Shown here: positions 1-5,146 of the stretch, in pieces
Layout of the letters: each line of letters opens with the position of its first letter
Position numbering within the stretch: the first letter of the stretch is position 1
Assembly: GCA_035628035.1 (NCBI GenBank)
Contig: DASPKS010000080.1
Coordinates: 1 to 5,146 of the forward strand
Length of the DNA: 5,146 nt
Source: DASPKS01 sp035628035
GTDB taxonomy: Bacteria; Bacteroidota; Rhodothermia; Rhodothermales; Rubricoccaceae
Direction of reading: 5' to 3'
Notes under the pieces: generated by a model
What the model was told of the DNA's origin: nothing
The model's database searches: none
The model's input: only the letters and a program-made list of their open reading frames with translations
Translations under genes and position numbers: made by a program

Positions 1-154
1 GGTGCAGGTGGAGGTGCTCGTGGAGGACGTCGCCGCCGAGGTCGCCGTCGGCGGGCACGTGGAGGCGGACCTCGCTGTGCCGCTCCTGAGCGGGCTGCGC
101 GAAGGCGGCCGAAGCTAGCGTGAGGGTGAGGACGAAAAGGAGCGAGCGGGGCAT
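1..154 (-). CDS. Secreted protein, N-terminal fragment (product unknown; 3' end outside window)
   Basis: Reading leftward from an ATG at 154-152, 51 codons stay open to the window edge, so the gene is cut off at its 3' end. Residues 1-19 form a clear Sec signal peptide: Arg at position 3, a hydrophobic core LLFVLTLTLASAA, and an AFA|Q cleavage site after residue 19. The mature part starts QPAQERHSEVRLHVPADGDL and ends at the edge in a His-rich run (HEHLHLH, residues 45-51). The segment SEVRLHVPADGDL resembles, from memory, the short N-terminal prodomain of Bacteroidota M14 zinc carboxypeptidases, but no catalytic residue is visible, so that is only a guess. The gene lies 35 nt downstream of the DoxX-type gene on the same strand and could be cotranscribed with it. 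No Shine-Dalgarno sequence precedes the ATG. I am confident it is a real exported protein, not of its function. Confidence 0.72.
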   Translation of the reverse strand, partial: MPRSLLFVLTLTLASAAFAQPAQERHSEVRLHVPADGDLGGDVLHEHLHLH

Positions 155-176
155 CGGAGTGCGCGGCGATTTGGCG

Positions 177-184
177 GAAAAGTA
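177..184 (-). promoter_or_regulatory. Possible Bacteroidota-type -7 promoter element
   Basis: On the minus strand positions 184 to 177 read TACTTTTC, seven of eight matches to the Bacteroidota -7 consensus TAnnTTTG. It sits in the 35-nt gap between the DoxX-type gene and the secreted-protein gene, 22 nt before the latter's ATG, which is a sensible distance for a short leader. I find no convincing TTG -33 element about 19 nt further upstream. The downstream gene may therefore simply be read through from the DoxX-type gene. Weak, motif-only call. Confidence 0.2.
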
Positions 185-189
185 AGGGC

Positions 190-642
190 TCACCCCCCTC
201 CTTCCCTGGCCCGCCCTGTGAACCCTCGGCCAACCCACCACGCCGCCGCGATGAGGGGGAGCTGGAGCGGGAGGCGAAGCCAGAGCAAAAGGCGGCCGGA
301 CGCCCCCTCCAGGCCTATGCCCTCCGCCGCCATGTAGATGTTGGCCGGGAAGACCGCCACGAGGAGGAGCGCGAGCCCGTAGGCGGCCCACCGGCGCACG
401 CGGCGGTCGGGCCAGAGGAGGCCCGCTGCCCCCAGCAGTTCCAGCACCCCGCTCCCGAGGACGAGCACGCGGGGCAAAGGAAAACCAGGCGGAATGATGG
501 CCGCGTACGCGGCTGTGTGTGTGAAGTGCAGCGTGCCCGTTATGAGGAAGAGCGCCGCGAGGAGGTAGCGCGTGAGCCGCCGCGCGCGGGACTCGGAAAA
601 GGCAACAGGCGAGGAGAGGGGCACGGCGCAGCGGGGGGACAC
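190..642 (-). CDS. DoxX-family four-helix membrane protein
   Basis: This 150-residue protein fits the usual DoxX-like size. Four hydrophobic segments are visible at about residues 24-46, 57-77, 85-104 and 117-137. Family-type features include the end of helix 1 with Thr-Leu-His-Phe (37-40), the loop IIPPGFPLPR (49-58), helix 2 with SGVLELLGAAGLLWP (64-78), and the helix 3 motif FPANIYMA (98-105). These match the DoxX/YphA-like inner-membrane proteins, some of which are linked to redox or thiol stress; the biochemical role of this subgroup is unsettled. The start is a GTG at 642-640. No in-frame ATG precedes helix 1, and a second GTG at residue 7 is an alternative. An ATG at 644-642 is in a different frame. 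The gene is divergent from the EamA-type transporter and upstream of the secreted-protein gene. Family call firm, function open. Confidence 0.85.
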   Translation of the reverse strand: MSPRCAVPLSSPVAFSESRARRLTRYLLAALFLITGTLHFTHTAAYAAIIPPGFPLPRVLVLGSGVLELLGAAGLLWPDRRVRRWAAYGLALLLVAVFPANIYMAAEGIGLEGASGRLLLWLRLPLQLPLIAAAWWVGRGFTGRAREGGG

Positions 643-746
643 ATGAAGATCGCCCGGAAAGAGCCCGGCCTTCCAGGCTTCGACGCAGCGGCTTGAAACC
701 GCACCGCCGCCGTCCCGTTGGGCTCTCGCGCCCAGCTCGTCCGCCG
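643..746. promoter_or_regulatory. Divergent intergenic region
   Basis: About 50 to 104 bases (depending on the transporter start) separate the minus-strand DoxX-type gene from the plus-strand transporter gene, so promoters for both directions should lie here or inside the 5' ends of the genes. I see no good TAnnTTTG or sigma70-type element on either strand, no Shine-Dalgarno sequence before either start, and no convincing operator-like palindrome. The call rests on gene orientation alone. Confidence 0.3.
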
Positions 747-1712
747 GTGCCCGTCTCCTCTCCCTTGCCGCCCGAGGCGCCGCCCGCCCCGACCGACGTC
801 AGCCTCGCGCCGGCGCTCGCCCTGCCAGAGAAACGGTCTCGCGTTCGCGGGCTCACGACGGGCTTCACCACGGGCCTTCGCGCCATCGCCGCGAGTGCGT
901 TCTTCTTCTCGGTGATGAGCCTGCTCGTGAAGCTCGCCGCCGAGGAGGGCATCCCCTCGATGCAGATCGTGCTCGTGCGGTGTGTGGTGATGACGGCGTG
1001 CAGCCTCGCGCTGCTCCGGCACGTGGGGGTCTCCCCGCTCGGGCGGGGCCGCGCGACGCTCCTCCTCCGCGGGACCGTTGGCGCGACGGCGCTCAGCCTG
1101 CTCTTCTTCGCGCTCGGCCGCCTTCCCCTCGGCGACGCGACGGCCATCCACTACACCGCGCCGCTGTGGACCACGCTCGGCGCCGGGTTCTTCCTCAACG
1201 AGCGGATCGGGAAGGCCATCTCGGCCGGGATCGTGCTCAGCCTCGCGGGCGTGGTGCTCGTCGCGAAGCCGTCGGTGCTCTTTGGAGGAGCGTCATTGGA
1301 AGCATGGGGCGTGGCGGCGGCGGTGGTGGGCTCGCTCCTCTCGGGGATCTCGCACGTCCTCGTGCGGAAGCTGCGGAAGACCGACCACCCCGTCGTCGTC
1401 GTGCTGTGGCTCTCGTGGGTAGGCGTGGCGCTGGCGTTGCCGTTCGTCGCCGTGGAGGGGTGGGCGGCGCCGACGGCGTACGGGTGGGCGCTGCTCATCG
1501 GGACCGGGCTGACGACGCAGGTGGCGCAGGTGCTCATGACGCGGGGGTTCCACGAGGTCGAGGCCGGGCGCGCATCGGCGGTGGGGTACCTCCAGGTCGT
1601 CTTCGCCTTCGGCTGGAGCGCGCTCGTCTTCGGGGTGCTGCCGGACATGTGGACCCTGGCGGGGGCCGCGCTCATCGTCGCCAGCACCGTCCTGATCGCG
1701 CGGCGATCCTGA
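747..1712 (+). CDS. EamA/DMT-superfamily transporter
   Basis: From GTG 747 the product is 321 residues, typical for 10-helix drug/metabolite transporters (EamA domain twice). Numbered from that start, hydrophobic segments lie at about 46-65, 72-90, 104-124, 131-150, 156-174, 186-206, 216-235, 244-264, 277-297 and 301-318. The first EamA repeat shows the hallmark end: a pseudo-symmetric LPLGDATAIHYTAPLW, then a helix, then LNERI. The second repeat has GFHEVEAGRASAVGYLQVVF, the corresponding segment. Such proteins are inner-membrane exporters or exchangers of amino acids, metabolites or drugs; substrate cannot be read from sequence. The start is uncertain. An upstream in-frame TTG at 693 would add 18 residues rich in Arg and Pro, and the first ATG (915) would destroy helix 1. 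No Shine-Dalgarno sequence supports any choice. Even from 747 the first 40 or so residues are Pro-rich and unlike a transporter N-terminus. It stops 59 nt before the serine hydrolase gene on the same strand and may supply export for that gene set. Confidence 0.87.
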   Translation: MPVSSPLPPEAPPAPTDVSLAPALALPEKRSRVRGLTTGFTTGLRAIAASAFFFSVMSLLVKLAAEEGIPSMQIVLVRCVVMTACSLALLRHVGVSPLGRGRATLLLRGTVGATALSLLFFALGRLPLGDATAIHYTAPLWTTLGAGFFLNERIGKAISAGIVLSLAGVVLVAKPSVLFGGASLEAWGVAAAVVGSLLSGISHVLVRKLRKTDHPVVVVLWLSWVGVALALPFVAVEGWAAPTAYGWALLIGTGLTTQVAQVLMTRGFHEVEAGRASAVGYLQVVFAFGWSALVFGVLPDMWTLAGAALIVASTVLIARRS

Positions 1713-1771
1713 ACCCTTGCGGAACTCCCCCTGCGCACGCTGCTATCTCCGCCTCCCCTTCCCCCGTCCCC

Positions 1772-2602
1772 GTGCTGAAGCGTCCCATCGAAGAAGCCGC
1801 CCGCGAGGCCGGGGCTGAGGCCGTCGCCGTCGGGCTCTACGACTACGAGGGCGGGACGTCGTGGGACCTCCACGGGGACCGCCCCTTCCACGCCGCCTCG
1901 ACGATGAAGGCCGCCGTCCTCGTCGGCCTCGCCGACGCCATTGAGCGGGGGCGCTTCGCGTGGGAGGACCGCCTCCACGTCCGCAACCGGTTCTTCTCCG
2001 CCGCCGACGGGCGGCCGTTCCGCGTGGACCCCCGCAACGACGCGGACGAGGAGGTGCAGGCGCAGGTCGGCCGCACGATGCCGCTCCGCACGCTCGCCGA
2101 GCACATGATCCGAACCTCCTCAAACCTCGCGACGAACCTGCTGCTCGACCTCGTCGGCGTCGGGGCCGTTCGGGAGACGCTCACGCGGCACGGCGTGGAG
2201 GGCGTCGAGGTCGTCCGCGGCGTGGACGACGAGCGCGCCTTCGATGCGGGGCTGAGCAACACCGCGACCGCCAACGGGCTCGTCCGCCTCTTCCGGCTCG
2301 TCGAGGACGGCGACTTGAAAGCGGAGACGCGCGAGGCGATCCGCGACGTGCTGCTCGGGCAGGCGTTTCGGAGCGGGATCCCCGCGGGTCTCCCTGCGAA
2401 GGCACGGAAAGAGGCGCGGTTCGCGCACAAGACCGGCGAGATCTCGACGGTGCAGCACGACGCCGGGCTCGTTTACCTCCCCGACCGCGCCCCCTACGCC
2501 CTCGCCATCCTCACCGAGTGGGACGCCGACCAGACCGACGGCCGCCGCGACCTCGTCGCGGAGATCTCTGAGCTCGTCTACCACCACCTCACCGATGCCT
2601 GA
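1772..2602 (+). CDS. Serine hydrolase, class A beta-lactamase-like fold
   Basis: From GTG 1772 the product is 276 residues, the size of a mature class A beta-lactamase domain. The three active-site motifs are present in order: S43-T-M-K46 (nucleophile Ser and base Lys, preceded by FHAAS), S116-S-N118 in the position of the SDN loop, and K220-T-G222 on the beta-strand before the oxyanion wall. The segment LSNTATANGLVRLF (161-174) corresponds to the DTTTP region. No ExxLN omega-loop motif is seen, so the deacylating Glu of true beta-lactamases appears absent. A D,D-peptidase, amidase or esterase role is more likely than antibiotic resistance. There is no signal peptide: the chain begins with charged LKRPIEEAAREAG and goes straight into the first strand, so it should be cytoplasmic, which is unusual for this fold. 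No other start codon is available in frame just upstream, and no Shine-Dalgarno sequence is seen. Its end overlaps the next gene by 8 nt, which suggests coupled translation. Confidence 0.85.
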   Translation: MLKRPIEEAAREAGAEAVAVGLYDYEGGTSWDLHGDRPFHAASTMKAAVLVGLADAIERGRFAWEDRLHVRNRFFSAADGRPFRVDPRNDADEEVQAQVGRTMPLRTLAEHMIRTSSNLATNLLLDLVGVGAVRETLTRHGVEGVEVVRGVDDERAFDAGLSNTATANGLVRLFRLVEDGDLKAETREAIRDVLLGQAFRSGIPAGLPAKARKEARFAHKTGEISTVQHDAGLVYLPDRAPYALAILTEWDADQTDGRRDLVAEISELVYHHLTDA

Positions 2603-3218
2603 GCGCGCGCTCCCCCTCCGCGTCGTGGACGGGTTCACGCTGCCCGAGGCCATCCGCGCGGCGCTACGTCCTGACGAGGTCGTAAAGGACGACGATGGCC
2701 GCGAGGTCCGCCTGCCGCGGTACTTCTACGAGGTGCCGTCGTGGGCGCGCGCGCAGGAGGTGCTGCTCGCGCCGCACTTCGGACTGTGGGAGTTCGTCAA
2801 TACCGACGTGCGGGAGGCGGAGGCGCTGCGGGGGTGGCCCCGGTATGTCCCGTGCGCCGTCACGCTCCTTGCCGCGCACCTCGAAGTGCTCCGCGACAAG
2901 GTAGGCGCGTTCCTCCGCGTCGCCGCCAACGGCGGGTACCGCTCTCCCGCGCACGCCCTCGATGCCGGGCGCGTCTCCCCCCACCACTGGGGCACTGCCG
3001 CCAACATCGTCCGCACGGGTGATGCGTGGATGGACGACGAGAAGGCCATCGAGACCGTGCGCGAGGCCGCGCGCGACGTGCTCCCCGGCGTGTGGACGCG
3101 GCCCTTCGGCGAGGCGCCCGGGACGACGTTCGACCACCTCCACCTCGACCTCGGCTACGTCGTCCTCGTCCCCCCTGGAGCCGACGATGCGCCGACCGAC
3201 ACCGATGGGGACGCCTGA
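2595..3218 (+). CDS. Peptidase M15-like protein (D-Ala-D-Ala carboxypeptidase fold) with altered zinc site
   Basis: The 207-residue product resembles the M15_3/hedgehog-type D,D-peptidase fold. Visible pieces in order are LLAPHFGLWEFVNTD (57-71, like the family's F..xEF start), PRYVP...LAAHLEVLRDKVG (82-104), NGGYRSPAH (112-120), SPHHWGTAANI (128-138) and DHLHLDLG (180-187). The classical zinc motif is SxHxxGxAxD followed by a late HxH. Here S128, H130, G133, A135 and H181/H183 are kept, but the ligand Asp is Asn137. Metal binding may be altered or the protein may have a non-peptidase role. No signal peptide is seen. The C-terminus is a short acidic tail (DDAPTDTDGDA). The ATG at 2595 lies inside the last codons of the serine hydrolase gene (8-nt overlap). 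The 3' end overlaps the ligase gene by 32 nt, and that gene's ribosome site lies within this one. Fold call fairly firm; activity unknown. Confidence 0.78.
   Translation: MPERALPLRVVDGFTLPEAIRAALRPDEVVKDDDGREVRLPRYFYEVPSWARAQEVLLAPHFGLWEFVNTDVREAEALRGWPRYVPCAVTLLAAHLEVLRDKVGAFLRVAANGGYRSPAHALDAGRVSPHHWGTAANIVRTGDAWMDDEKAIETVREAARDVLPGVWTRPFGEAPGTTFDHLHLDLGYVVLVPPGADDAPTDTDGDA
3177..3180 (+). promoter_or_regulatory. Ribosome binding site (GGAG) deciding the ligase start
   Basis: GGAG ends 6 nt before ATG 3187, good Shine-Dalgarno spacing. It is the only clear one I see in the window. It favours ATG 3187 over the in-frame ATG at 3205, which has none, and it lies inside the coding sequence of the M15-like gene, as expected for a coupled downstream gene. 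Confidence 0.5.
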
Positions 3219-4419
3219 TCCCACCCGCCTCCCGAAGGGCGGGAAGGGCGAGCGCGGGCCCGCGCCGCCGCTTCGCCTCGCCGCCATCGGGATGGAGGCC
3301 GAGTTCGAGCTCTGGGTGGACGGGCGGCGCGCCCGCCCCGAGCGCGTCTTCCGCGACCCGCGCGACTTCCTCGGCCCGCTCATGCACCGGACGGGACGGA
3401 GCTACGCGCTCCCCAACGGCGCGGCGGTCTACTTCGACACCGGGGTGATCGAGGTGGCCACGCCTGCGATGGAGGTGGCGCGCGGCGTGGCGGCGCGGGC
3501 GGGCCGCTCGCTGTGGGAGGCCATCCACGCCGTCCGCGCCGGGCTCGACGACTGGGAGCGGCGGACGGGCCGCGCGGCACAGCTCGTCGGGTTCTCGGCG
3601 CACTACAACGTCTCGTTCAACGAGCCCGCCGCGCCGGGGCCGCGCCACACCGTCGAGGACCTCGCGTGGGTGCTCGTCCACCTCCTCCCGTTTCCGCTCG
3701 CGCTCGTCGCCGCCAACAAGCGCTCGACGGGGGTCGGCGTGCGCCCGCGCGGCGAGCGCGTGGAGATCACGGTGGACTTCACGCCGAGCCCGTCGCTCAC
3801 CATCGCCGCGGGCGCGCTCATCGCGGGCGTGGTGCGCGCGGTGATGGCGTGGCCCGCGTACACGCTCGCCGAGGCGCAGCAGCGCGGGCTGCCGGTGCTG
3901 GCCGACCTCCACCCGAAGCCGCACACCTCGCGGCAGGGGTGGCTTGCCCACGCGTCCTGTTTCCCCCGCAACCCCTTTGAGGCCGACCCCGACGCGCCGG
4001 TGTGGCGCGTGCGGGGGCGCGAGGAGCGGGCGTCGCTCCGCGAGATGGCGGCGGAGGTCTTTTACGGCTTCCGCCCCGGCGTGCGCGCGGTGGCGAACCC
4101 GTTCACGTACCGGCTGCTCCGGCTCCTCTTCGCCGGGCATGCCCCGGCGCTGCTCGACCTCCCCGACCGGCCCGAGGCGTACGCGCACGTCGGGCGGCTG
4201 TGCGCGTGGGACGACCTCTTCCCCGAGCGGATGCTCCGGCGGTCGCAGTACGAGCGCGTGCTGATCCGCGCCGTGGCCGGGCGGCGGCTCCGCGTCGGCG
4301 GGCGGGTGTACCGCCCGGTGGGGCTGCGGGGCTGGAGCGCCGTGCGGTTCCGCCGCGACGACGGCGCCCTCGTCACGCTCTCCGTCGACGCCCTCCTTCG
4401 CCACCTCGACAGGTGGTGA
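3187..4419 (+). CDS. Carboxylate-amine (amido)ligase, glutamine synthetase/GCS/Pup-ligase fold
   Basis: The product is 410 residues. After a Pro/Gly-rich leader (1-30) comes I34-G-M-E-A-E-F40, the first strand of the glutamine synthetase-like ligase fold, with E37 and E39 as likely Mg-ATP ligands. Next are VYFDTGVIEVATP (81-93; E89 a further metal-site candidate), SAHYNVSFN (137-145) and ANKRSTGVGVRPRGERVEITVDFTPS (176-201), which fits the Arg...R-x-E-x-x-x-D active-site strand of this superfamily (R186, R188, R191, E193, D197). The pattern 'G-A-x-x-Y-x-D...E-x-x-T-P' followed by HxN also recalls Pup ligase PafA and depupylase Dop, so this may be a distant relative of those rather than of glutamate-cysteine ligase. 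Enzymes of this fold use ATP to join a carboxylate to an amine; the substrates here are unknown. No signal peptide or membrane segment is seen. The gene overlaps the M15-like gene by 32 nt, and its start is supported by GGAG at 3177-3180. The C-terminal region (about 280-410) I do not recognise; its last 45 or so residues are basic. Confidence 0.78.
   Translation: MRRPTPMGTPDPTRLPKGGKGERGPAPPLRLAAIGMEAEFELWVDGRRARPERVFRDPRDFLGPLMHRTGRSYALPNGAAVYFDTGVIEVATPAMEVARGVAARAGRSLWEAIHAVRAGLDDWERRTGRAAQLVGFSAHYNVSFNEPAAPGPRHTVEDLAWVLVHLLPFPLALVAANKRSTGVGVRPRGERVEITVDFTPSPSLTIAAGALIAGVVRAVMAWPAYTLAEAQQRGLPVLADLHPKPHTSRQGWLAHASCFPRNPFEADPDAPVWRVRGREERASLREMAAEVFYGFRPGVRAVANPFTYRLLRLLFAGHAPALLDLPDRPEAYAHVGRLCAWDDLFPERMLRRSQYERVLIRAVAGRRLRVGGRVYRPVGLRGWSAVRFRRDDGALVTLSVDALLRHLDRW
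4398..4419 (+). terminator. Hairpin over the ligase stop codon, possible terminator
   Basis: Positions 4398-4406 (TCGCCACCT) pair with 4411-4419 (AGGTGGTGA) across a CGAC loop. The result is a 9-bp stem with one G-U pair, and its right arm includes the TGA stop codon. It lies at the end of the overlapping gene unit and 69 nt before the next gene, a natural place for termination or 3'-end protection. There is no following T-run, so it is not a textbook intrinsic terminator, and coding sequence could produce it by chance. Confidence 0.4.
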
Positions 4420-4476
4420 CATCGCCCTCGTCATTGCCGGCACGCCACTGGTCGCAAGACGGGCTGAGCGGCGACG

Positions 4477-4484
4477 TATCCTTG
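4477..4484 (+). promoter_or_regulatory. Possible -7 promoter element for a leaderless transcript
   Basis: TATCCTTG matches seven of eight positions of the Bacteroidota -7 consensus TAnnTTTG. It ends 4 nt before the ATG of the FG-GAP gene, so transcription from it would start at or next to the ATG and give a leaderless mRNA, in keeping with the lack of a Shine-Dalgarno sequence there. No TTG element is found about 19 nt upstream (the nearest, at 4434-4436, is too far). Motif-only, weak. Confidence 0.22.
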
Positions 4485-4488
4485 CCCC

Positions 4489-5146
4489 ATGTGGCGGCCC
4501 TTTTCTCTTGCACTTGGCGCTGCGCTTCTTGGCAGCGTGCCTTCGGCGCAGACCGTGTTCGAGGGGCGACTCGTTCATACCGACCCCCAGGGGTTCGACG
4601 AGTTCGGCATCGCCGTGGCGGCCTCCCAGGGGAGCGACGGCGCGTGGAGGCTCCTCGTGGGCGCCTTCGACCGAGGCCCCAACGACGAGGGTGCCGCCTA
4701 CGTCTACCGCCGCGACACCGTAGCGGGCGCGTGGGCGCTCGAAGCCGAGCTCCTCTCCCCTACCACGAGTTTCTGGTTCGGGCGGAACGTCTCGCTCCTC
4801 GGCGACCTCGCCCTCCCGGGCGACTACGCCGACCGCTTCACCCCCTTCCTCCGCAACGCCGCGACGGGGGCGTGGGAGGCCGACACCGTGATCGCGGGGT
4901 TCCGCGACCGCACGGGGAACGAGTCGTGGGCGGCGGCCCTCCCCGGCGGCGCGTACGTCGCCGTGACGACCGGCGCCACCGGCCCGCAGACGCAGCCGGG
5001 CACCCACCAAGGCGCCCTCTTCGTCTTCCGCCGCGGCGCGTCCGGGCAGTGGGCGCGCGAGGACACCCTCGTCGTGCCGCCCGTCCCACCCCTCGTTGAG
5101 TGGATCCTCGGCGCGTGCGGGATGGAAGCGCTCTCCACCGGGGAGG
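4489..5146 (+). CDS. Secreted FG-GAP-repeat (beta-propeller) protein, N-terminal part; 3' end outside window
   Basis: From ATG 4489 the frame is open for 219 codons to the right edge. Residues 1-20 are a signal peptide: MWR, core PFSLALGAALLGSV, likely cleavage PSA|QT. The mature part shows FG-GAP/integrin-alpha-like propeller blades. Blade one (about 37-88) has DEFGIAVAA, LLVGAFDRGPNDEGAAYVYRR and W-LEAELLSP. Blade two (about 97-135) has FGRNVSLLGDLALPGDY and a shortened strand with TGAWEADTV. Blade three (about 146-193) has ESWAAALPGGAYVAVTTGA, GALFVFRR and GQWAREDTL. Each blade ends in a 'W..e..L/V' strand, the usual mark of these repeats in Bacteroidota and related exported proteins. They are extracellular or cell-surface; ligand and role are unknown, and any C-terminal sorting domain would lie beyond the window. 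It is separated by 69 nt from the ligase gene and is probably its own transcription unit. Confidence 0.85.
   Translation, partial: MWRPFSLALGAALLGSVPSAQTVFEGRLVHTDPQGFDEFGIAVAASQGSDGAWRLLVGAFDRGPNDEGAAYVYRRDTVAGAWALEAELLSPTTSFWFGRNVSLLGDLALPGDYADRFTPFLRNAATGAWEADTVIAGFRDRTGNESWAAALPGGAYVAVTTGATGPQTQPGTHQGALFVFRRGASGQWAREDTLVVPPVPPLVEWILGACGMEALSTGE

Noticed and set aside
1..51. Repeated gaggtg/ggtg motifs as a possible tandem repeat
   Set aside because: They are the antisense of His/Leu/Val codons in the secreted-protein gene (HEHLHLH), too short and irregular to be a repeat array.
540..1151. Minus-strand open frame overlapping the DoxX-type and transporter genes, starting from a good ATG at 644 in part
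   Set aside because: The translation is charged, low-complexity shadow sequence, and both overlapping genes have clear membrane-protein signatures in their own frames.
980..1771. Long in-frame extension upstream of the serine hydrolase
   Set aside because: It runs through the transporter gene in another frame and translates to Arg/Gly/Ala-rich sequence. The hydrolase fold begins just after GTG 1772.
1713..1771. Terminator or promoter between the transporter and the serine hydrolase
   Set aside because: The 59-nt gap is C-rich with no hairpin, T-run, TAnnTTTG or Shine-Dalgarno sequence that I can support.
1772..2602. Antibiotic-resistance beta-lactamase
   Set aside because: No signal peptide and no ExxLN glutamate; the neighbours suggest metabolic work instead.
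2595..4419. Complete pupylation system (Pup plus ligase)
   Set aside because: No small protein ending in Gly-Gly-Glu or Gly-Gly-Gln, and no proteasome or ATPase gene, is visible. Only a ligase-fold resemblance remains.
2860..5010. A 716-codon open frame on the minus strand opposite the M15-like, ligase and FG-GAP genes
   Set aside because: Its translation is dominated by Arg, Gly, Pro, Ala and His with no domain. It is the expected antisense shadow in high-GC DNA, while the plus strand carries well-kept motifs in several genes.

Overview
The window is very GC-rich chromosomal DNA with G or C at most third codon positions. It is gene-dense, uses GTG or TTG starts freely and has almost no Shine-Dalgarno sequences. 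Two truncated secreted proteins lie at the edges. Both have short signal peptides that appear to end in Ala followed by Gln (AFA|Q and PSA|Q), and one is an FG-GAP-type beta-propeller protein. Together these traits suggest a GC-rich member of the Rhodothermota/Bacteroidota side of the tree, something like Rhodothermales or Rubricoccaceae. This is inference from style only; no rRNA or other marker gene is present.

Layout. On the minus strand, positions 1-154 hold the first 51 codons of a secreted protein that runs off the left edge. Upstream of it on the same strand (190-642) is a four-helix DoxX-family membrane protein. A short divergent region (about 643-746) separates these from plus-strand genes that fill the rest of the window. 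These are an EamA/DMT-type 10-helix transporter (747-1712, start uncertain), a class A beta-lactamase-like serine hydrolase (1772-2602), an M15-like peptidase-fold protein (2595-3218), a carboxylate-amine ligase of the glutamine synthetase/GCS/Pup-ligase fold (3187-4419), and the start of a secreted FG-GAP protein (4489 to the right edge).

The serine hydrolase, M15-like and ligase genes overlap head to tail (8 and 32 nt), so they are very probably one translationally coupled unit. The EamA gene lies 59 nt upstream on the same strand. A perfect-loop hairpin covers the ligase stop codon and may mark the end of the unit. All three enzymes lack signal peptides, so they should act in the cytoplasm. 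This is surprising, because two of them belong to folds best known for periplasmic peptidoglycan work. A ligase that makes amide bonds, two peptidase-fold hydrolases and a small-molecule exporter form a plausible, uncharacterised pathway for making or modifying an amide or peptide metabolite. That pathway is inference from gene families and order; the substrates cannot be read from the sequence.

I saw no tRNA, rRNA, CRISPR array, insertion sequence, integrase or attachment site. No gene-free stretch exceeds 300 bases.
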